DNA of 28,404 nt from the NCBI GenBank assembly GCA_002429165.1, contig DIYV01000162.1, positions 1 through 28,404 on the forward strand, read 5' to 3'. The notes beneath the pieces are model-generated. The model was given only the letters and a program-made list of their open reading frames with translations. It was not told the DNA's origin and searched no databases. This DNA comes from Gallionella sp. UBA6045 (GTDB lineage: Bacteria; Pseudomonadota; Gammaproteobacteria; Burkholderiales; Gallionellaceae). The position numbers and the translations under genes are program-made. This document shows, piece by piece, positions 24,117-28,404 of the stretch (the first letter of the stretch is position 1; every line of letters starts with the position of its first letter).

Positions 24117-24705
24117 CGTGACGGGACTGGCGGGTGTGGCCTGCGCGACAGCGGCTGCAGTGCTGCTGTTGCCGGGAATTGGGAAACTCACCAGGTTGCG
24201 CCTGGCATTGCTGCAGGGCGCGGTGTTCGCGCTGATGTTGGTCCCGTTCGGCGCCATGCCATTCGCCGCGTATCTGCGCGGCATGACCGGCGACTTGAGT
24301 GTCACCACGCTGGTGCTGTTGTGCTGCGCGATGCTGCGCCCGTGGTGCGGTGCGGTTCAGTCCAGACACCGGCTTGCGCTGTTGAGCCTGATCACACTGG
24401 CCGCACTCGGACTGTATCCGATGGCTTTGGGTGTCGGTGCGCATGACCCTTATCACTTGGGGTACGGCAATCTGCTGTTCGTCGCTGCGCTGCTGTTGCT
24501 TGCACTGGCAGCGTGGTTTCGGGGACTTTCACTGATTACGTTGTGTATAGCGTTGGCCACGCTTGCCTGGACGGTCGGCTGGTATGAATCCGATAATCTT
24601 TGGGATTATTTGATCGACCCGTTCGCGGCTATCTACTCACTGGCAGCGATAATGATCTATTTTGTGAAGACGCTGCTGAAATGGCAGCGATGCCGCTCGT
24701 GCTAA
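24100..24705 (+). CDS. Polytopic membrane protein of unknown function
   Basis: A 201-residue, very hydrophobic protein with about six predicted membrane helices and short loops. I do not recognise a family. It starts at the ATG at 24100, 17 bases before the end of the BNR gene, so the two are translationally coupled. Polar residues in loops include HDPYHLGYGN in the middle and WYESDNLWDYLIDP near the end, possible active-site or binding regions facing the periplasm. As the last gene of a glycosyltransferase-flippase-sialidase-like operon, it may be an accessory membrane component, for example of transfer or export, but no function is shown. Confidence 0.72.
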   Translation: MPNITDVTGLAGVACATAAAVLLLPGIGKLTRLRLALLQGAVFALMLVPFGAMPFAAYLRGMTGDLSVTTLVLLCCAMLRPWCGAVQSRHRLALLSLITLAALGLYPMALGVGAHDPYHLGYGNLLFVAALLLLALAAWFRGLSLITLCIALATLAWTVGWYESDNLWDYLIDPFAAIYSLAAIMIYFVKTLLKWQRCRSC

Positions 24706-24706
24706 T

Positions 24707-24722
24707 CGCAGCGCTGGCTGCG
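24707..24722 (+). terminator. Possible weak terminator hairpin of the five-gene operon
   Basis: CGCAGC (24707-24712), loop GCTG, GCTGCG (24717-24722), directly after the stop at 24705. Only GTATTTGG follows, so the T-tract is poor. The position at the end of the operon supports the idea, but the next gene could also be read through. Confidence 0.35.
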
Positions 24723-24784
24723 GTATTTGGATATGATGGCCACATTTGAGCCAGTCCTGTCAAGCGTAAAGGTCGAATCGATCC

Positions 24785-26491
24785 ATGTTTTCCATACCAA
24801 AAATCTTTGAAGGAAAACCAGACCACCCCCTGTTCGACGTGAAGGAGGCCGGGCGGCGGCTGGCCGAATTGCCGAAGGACAATGACTTTAAGGCGCTGGA
24901 AGAAATTACTTCCTGGCTGGACTCGGTTAAAGATACACCCGGTTTTCTCCCCGAAGTGCGCGCAGCAATCATCATGTTGCTGGACGAAGCGGGCCAGCCG
25001 CTATATGCGGAACTGTTGAATCTCTATCTTGGCGCACCGCATTTGCAGGATTTCAGGGGCAAGCATCTGTGGCAGGGCCTGCACGGATTCATGAAGACCT
25101 TGGCCGAGGCTTATTCAGTGTGCGTCCACAAACATCGGCGAGCAGGAAAAAAATCTTCAGAACACAAGGAAATCATGCCGGTCATTTGCGTCCGGCTGCT
25201 GCGCGCCGTTGCCGAGCAGATGAAACTGCAAATGATGCACTATTTGGATATTGAGCAGTCAGTCTGGGAACGTTTGAGCAGGTGTTATCAGTTTGCTGAA
25301 GCCAACCGGTTTACCGAGAGCATGGTTTTCGCCTATCCGAACCAGGAAAAATCTGCGTATGCGCCCAGAATAGAACTTGCTGAAAGCCTGGTTTTCGCCT
25401 ATCAAAAACAGGTGATTCATATCAGTCCGCAGCGCGAATTGTTGCGGGCGTTGATGCTATATGAGTCTTCACCAGGCACGCTGGCACCGGACCAGATCGA
25501 GTTGAGCTTTCGCATCGTCGGACGCATGGTCAGTTTTTTCGATTTCAAAAATGCACCCGATCCGGATTGTGCATTCTGTTTCGACTTGGCCAAGCCCAAC
25601 GCACCAAGGCGGATGGATGAAAATATCCAGCCAACACCGACGATGCGTTTTTTCGGTGCTTACAAGGCGGTGCCCAAAATAGCTCATATTATCGCTCAGC
25701 ATGAGCAAGGCTTGATCCAGCAAGAACAACGCTTTGGCAGCGAGTTCACTCCGGCGGGCAAACTGACTGTGCTCAAGCACATGCAGCTGTATTTTGGTGA
25801 GGATCAGCCGCGCCGGCATCAGGAGCGCAGAGGCATTAATACCGCCCTTGACGTGGTGCATAGCTTCCAGACGATCAGCAGACTGGTTGCGCGCATGGAT
25901 ATCGATAATGCCGCGAACATATCTGAAAAGGATGCGGCTGCGTTGAAAGAGCGCTCCGATATCAATCTTGCCGCCGATAATGATGAAGTCGATTACTCCA
26001 CGGAAAAATGGACCGTCTCGGATGTAAGTGTCGATGGAATTGGCGGCATCATCCCGAATAACGGGGGTGATTGGGTAAAGATCGGCGACCTGTGCGGTCT
26101 CAAGACCGAAAACAGTCCGATATGGTGGGTCGGCGTGATACGGAGGTTACATACCGACCCCAAGGGTGCGGTACATGTTGGCATTGAAATGCTTGCAAAG
26201 AAACCCATGTCGGTGTGGCTGCGCACGCCCGGCAAGGGCAATGAAAAAGTGTCCAACTGGGAAACCGGTTCCTTTGAGTACAATTATCTGCCGGCAATCC
26301 TGTTGCCCGATGTGAGCAACTCCAGTGTGAATGCAAGGCTGCTGATGGAACCTGGCAGCTATGTGCATGAAACGCTATATGAAGTGATGCTGGGAGAAAA
26401 TAGCCGCAAAATCAAACTCACTGACTTGTTGGCAGAGGGCGAAGACTACGAGCATGTCAGTTTTCAGTGGCTCAATGCCGAGCATACATAA
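24785..26491 (+). CDS. Large protein with probable C-terminal PilZ (c-di-GMP-binding) domain
   Basis: A 568-residue protein. The N-terminal 340 residues are mostly helical and hydrophilic, with no named family recognised. It contains a 22-residue-offset direct repeat, ESMVFAYPNQ (178-187) and ESLVFAYQKQ (200-209). From about 340, PRRHQERR (342-349) gives RxxxR, and SDVSVDGIGG (412-421) gives DxSxxG, the two c-di-GMP-binding motifs of PilZ domains. A beta-type WWVGVIRRL...HVGIEML tail follows, as in PilZ folds. The distance between the motifs (about 64 residues) is longer than usual, so a loop of roughly 35 residues appears inserted. The ATG at 24785 has only a weak upstream AAAGG. Just 17 bases separate it from the mscS gene, so the two are probably one operon. 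Confidence 0.7.
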   Translation: MFSIPKIFEGKPDHPLFDVKEAGRRLAELPKDNDFKALEEITSWLDSVKDTPGFLPEVRAAIIMLLDEAGQPLYAELLNLYLGAPHLQDFRGKHLWQGLHGFMKTLAEAYSVCVHKHRRAGKKSSEHKEIMPVICVRLLRAVAEQMKLQMMHYLDIEQSVWERLSRCYQFAEANRFTESMVFAYPNQEKSAYAPRIELAESLVFAYQKQVIHISPQRELLRALMLYESSPGTLAPDQIELSFRIVGRMVSFFDFKNAPDPDCAFCFDLAKPNAPRRMDENIQPTPTMRFFGAYKAVPKIAHIIAQHEQGLIQQEQRFGSEFTPAGKLTVLKHMQLYFGEDQPRRHQERRGINTALDVVHSFQTISRLVARMDIDNAANISEKDAAALKERSDINLAADNDEVDYSTEKWTVSDVSVDGIGGIIPNNGGDWVKIGDLCGLKTENSPIWWVGVIRRLHTDPKGAVHVGIEMLAKKPMSVWLRTPGKGNEKVSNWETGSFEYNYLPAILLPDVSNSSVNARLLMEPGSYVHETLYEVMLGENSRKIKLTDLLAEGEDYEHVSFQWLNAEHT

Positions 26492-26508
26492 AAAATTTGG
26501 GCAGGATA

Positions 26509-27408
26509 ATGAATATTCCGAATATCGCTGAACTGCGGGAATGGTTTCACATTACCGACTCGCCGCTGCGCGTGTTAATCATCCTGCTGCTGTCATGGAT
26601 ACTGCTCGTCATCAGCCGCAAGCTTATTCGCAGCTTTCGCCGGTACATGGAAAAACGGGCAGCCACCTCCGAAGATAAACAGAGGATAGACACGCTGGAG
26701 CGCGTATTCCGTTACGTCGCCACGGTCCTGATTTCGCTTGTGGCGGGCATGCTGGTTCTGAGCGAACTGGGTATATCCATTGTGCCTTTCCTGGGTGCCG
26801 CCGGCGTGGTCGGTATTGCTGTCGGCTTTGGTGCGCAAAGTTTGATCAAGGATTATTTCAACGGTTTTTTTATCCTGTTGGAAAACCAGATCCGCAAGGG
26901 CGATGTTGTCGAGGTGTGCGGCAAGAGTGGATTGGTGGAAGACGTCACCCTGCGTTATATCACCCTGCGCGACTATGAGGGCAGCGTCCATTTTGTGCCC
27001 AACGGCCTGATCACCACGGTTACCAACAAGTCGCGCGGATACGCTTATGCGGTAATTGATGTGAGTATTGCCTACCGGGAGAACATCGATGAAGCATATG
27101 AAGTGATGCGGGAAGTGGGGCGGGAAATGCGCGAAAGCAAGGATTTCTCCGCCAAAATTATCGGCGATCTCGAGATTGCGGGCGTCCAGAGTTGGGCGGA
27201 TTCGGCCGTGGTACTGCGCTGTCGCTTCAAGGTCGCCAGCCTTGAGCAATGGGGTGTTCGCCGCGAGTTTCTGTACCGATTGAAGAACGCATTCGATGCG
27301 CAAAACATCGAAATTCCCTACCCGCATCTTACGCTCCACGCGGGTCAGGACAAGAGCGGAAATGCGCCGCCATTGCGGGTGCTCAATGTGAGCAAGAAGG
27401 GTGACTAG
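26509..27408 (+). CDS. Small-conductance mechanosensitive channel (MscS family)
   Basis: A 299-residue inner-membrane channel that opens on hypo-osmotic shock. Three hydrophobic helices at about 20-38, 69-88 and 92-120 are followed by the pore motif GAAGVVGIAVGFGAQSLI (96-113) with the Gly/Ala packing typical of MscS TM3. DYFNGFFILLENQIRKGD (115-132) leads into the beta domain. The cytosolic C-terminal vestibule continues to the end. ATG 26509 is preceded by AGGATA, close to the codon; an upstream in-frame start at 26467 would overlap the PilZ-type gene, so I prefer the internal ATG. Its 3' end converges on dgkA with a 30-base gap. Confidence 0.9.
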   Translation: MNIPNIAELREWFHITDSPLRVLIILLLSWILLVISRKLIRSFRRYMEKRAATSEDKQRIDTLERVFRYVATVLISLVAGMLVLSELGISIVPFLGAAGVVGIAVGFGAQSLIKDYFNGFFILLENQIRKGDVVEVCGKSGLVEDVTLRYITLRDYEGSVHFVPNGLITTVTNKSRGYAYAVIDVSIAYRENIDEAYEVMREVGREMRESKDFSAKIIGDLEIAGVQSWADSAVVLRCRFKVASLEQWGVRREFLYRLKNAFDAQNIEIPYPHLTLHAGQDKSGNAPPLRVLNVSKKGD

Positions 27409-27438
27409 GCGCTGCGCGGATCCTGTTACAAAGCTTCT

Positions 27439-27828
27439 TTACCCGTGGCCGAACAATACCAGCCCCCAAACCGCCAGCGCATTCACGATGCTTAAAAATA
27501 CCGCCGCACTGGCGATATCCTTGGCGCGTTTGGCGAGCGGGTGTCGTTCCAGCGAAGTGTGGTCGACTGCCGTTTCAAGTGCGGAATTAAGCAGCTCGAC
27601 GATCAATACCAGCAGGATGCTGGCGATCATCATGACTTTGCCGAGTGTGCTGGCAGGCAGCAGCAGTGCAGCCGGCATTGCGATTGCCGCAACCAATACT
27701 TCCTGGCGAAAAGCGTCTTCGTGTTGCCAGGCGGCGCGCAGGCCTTGCAGCGCAATACCTGTTGCGCGCCAGGCGTGGGTCAAACCGGGACGGTGCTTGC
27801 CGGGTATTTTCGTATCGTGGTTTTCCAA
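27439..27828 (-). CDS. dgkA: Diacylglycerol kinase (prokaryotic DgkA type)
   Basis: A 129-residue membrane protein with three hydrophobic segments (about 45-60, 64-80, 104-124) of the trimeric DgkA family. EDAFRQE (37-43) and VELLNSALETAVD (77-89) contain the catalytic and metal-binding glutamates, followed by RAKDIASAAV (101-110). It phosphorylates diacylglycerol to phosphatidic acid, recycling the lipid released when phosphoglycerol is transferred to membrane-derived glucans or LPS. TTG start at 27828 with AAGGG five bases upstream. It lies 15 bases after gcvP on the same strand, so they may be cotranscribed. Confidence 0.93.
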   Translation of the reverse strand: MENHDTKIPGKHRPGLTHAWRATGIALQGLRAAWQHEDAFRQEVLVAAIAMPAALLLPASTLGKVMMIASILLVLIVELLNSALETAVDHTSLERHPLAKRAKDIASAAVFLSIVNALAVWGLVLFGHG

Positions 27829-27843
27829 ACTGACCCTTCTGTT

Positions 27844-28404
27844 TCAGGAATCGGCATATGATTCGATAGGCGGGCACGAGCAGATTAGATTTTTATCCCC
27901 GCGCACATTATCGATACGGCCGACGCTGGGCCAGAATTTGTTGTCTCTGACCCACTTCAACGGGAACGCCGCCTGCTCGCGGCTATAAGCGTGTTGCCAG
28001 TCATCGGCGACGACTGCCTTGGCAGTATGCGGACAATTCTTCAATACATTGTCCTGCCGGTCCGCCTTGCCTTCGGCGATGGCGGCGATTTCCTGACGTA
28101 TCGCAATCATCGCGGCACAGAATCTGTCCAGTTCTTCCCTGGATTCGCTTTCGGTCGGTTCGACCATCAGGGTGTCGGCTACCGGGAATGATACGGTAGG
28201 CGCGTGATAGCCATAATCCATCAGGCGTTTGGCAATGTCGCCCACTTCCACCCCTGCGTCGCGCTTGAATTCTGCACAGGCCAGTATCATTTCGTGCGCA
28301 CAACGGCCATTTTTGCCGCTATACATAGTCGGGTAGTACTCCTTCAACGATTCCTTGATGTAATTGGCATTCAGGATCGCGATACGTGTGGCCTCTGTCA
28401 GGCC
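27844..28404 (-). CDS. gcvP: Glycine dehydrogenase (P protein), C-terminal part, truncated by the window edge
   Basis: The reading frame is open to the window end and begins in mid-gene with [20 protein letters not shown]; about 187 codons are present. [42 protein letters not shown] and [24 protein letters not shown] are hallmarks of the glycine-cleavage P protein C-terminus. It decarboxylates glycine with PLP and passes the aminomethyl group to the lipoyl H protein. The PLP lysine lies further upstream, outside the window. The stop is 15 bases before dgkA. Whether this is the full-length single-chain P protein or the second subunit of the split form cannot be decided. Confidence 0.93.
   Translation of the reverse strand, partial: GLTEATRIAILNANYIKESLKEYYPTMYSGKNGRCAHEMILACAEFKRDAGVEVGDIAKRLMDYGYHAPTVSFPVADTLMVEPTESESREELDRFCAAMIAIRQEIAAIAEGKADRQDNVLKNCPHTAKAVVADDWQHAYSREQAAFPLKWVRDNKFWPSVGRIDNVRGDKNLICSCPPIESYADS

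Noticed and set aside
23529..24308. Minus-strand frame of 259 codons across the BNR gene end
   Set aside because: Antisense shadow without family similarity; spans two overlapping real genes.
26593..27339. Minus-strand frame of 248 codons inside mscS
   Set aside because: Antisense to an unmistakable MscS sequence; no recognisable domain.

Overview
The window looks like a chromosomal segment of a betaproteobacterium, probably Nitrosomonadales/Gallionellaceae-like. This is an inference from the style of the MsbA, ApaH, PfkB-kinase and GcvP proteins, not a database result. About 24 genes are supported, one of them clearly a pseudogene. Cell-envelope glycan synthesis dominates. No tRNA, rRNA or CRISPR array was seen.

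Region 1 (1-15.4 kb) is an accessory surface-polysaccharide locus. It opens with the 5' tip of gmd (GDP-mannose 4,6-dehydratase) and manC (GDP-mannose supply). Next come a GT2 glycosyltransferase and a paralogous GT2 fused to a GT9 domain. An AT-rich acyltransferase-SGNH gene follows, flanked by imperfect 44-bp inverted repeats. Then come a DUF6492-type putative transferase, a GT25, a GT10 fucosyltransferase-like gene and a sulfotransferase. The locus ends with an IS3-family remnant, a decayed second DUF6492 gene, a GT4 and msbA. Together Gmd, ManC, the GT10 and the sulfotransferase suggest a fucosylated or other 6-deoxyhexose-containing, possibly acetylated and sulfated glycan. MsbA would flip the lipid-linked core. 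Gene orientation changes, remnants and duplications mark this part as recently rearranged.

Region 2 (15.5-19.0 kb) is more housekeeping: apaH (Ap4A hydrolase), a mazEF toxin-antitoxin pair with a palindromic operator, and a coupled adenosine-kinase-like PfkB kinase plus fructosamine kinase.

Region 3 (19.3-24.7 kb) is a tightly packed five-gene operon in which every junction overlaps: GT9, GtrA-type flippase, GT39/ArnT-like membrane glycosyltransferase, membrane-anchored BNR/sialidase-like protein, and a polytopic membrane protein of unknown function. This is the best candidate in the window for an undescribed glycan-modifying system.

Region 4 (24.8-28.4 kb) holds a large probable PilZ-domain protein, an MscS channel, dgkA, and the 3' part of gcvP, with dgkA just downstream of gcvP.
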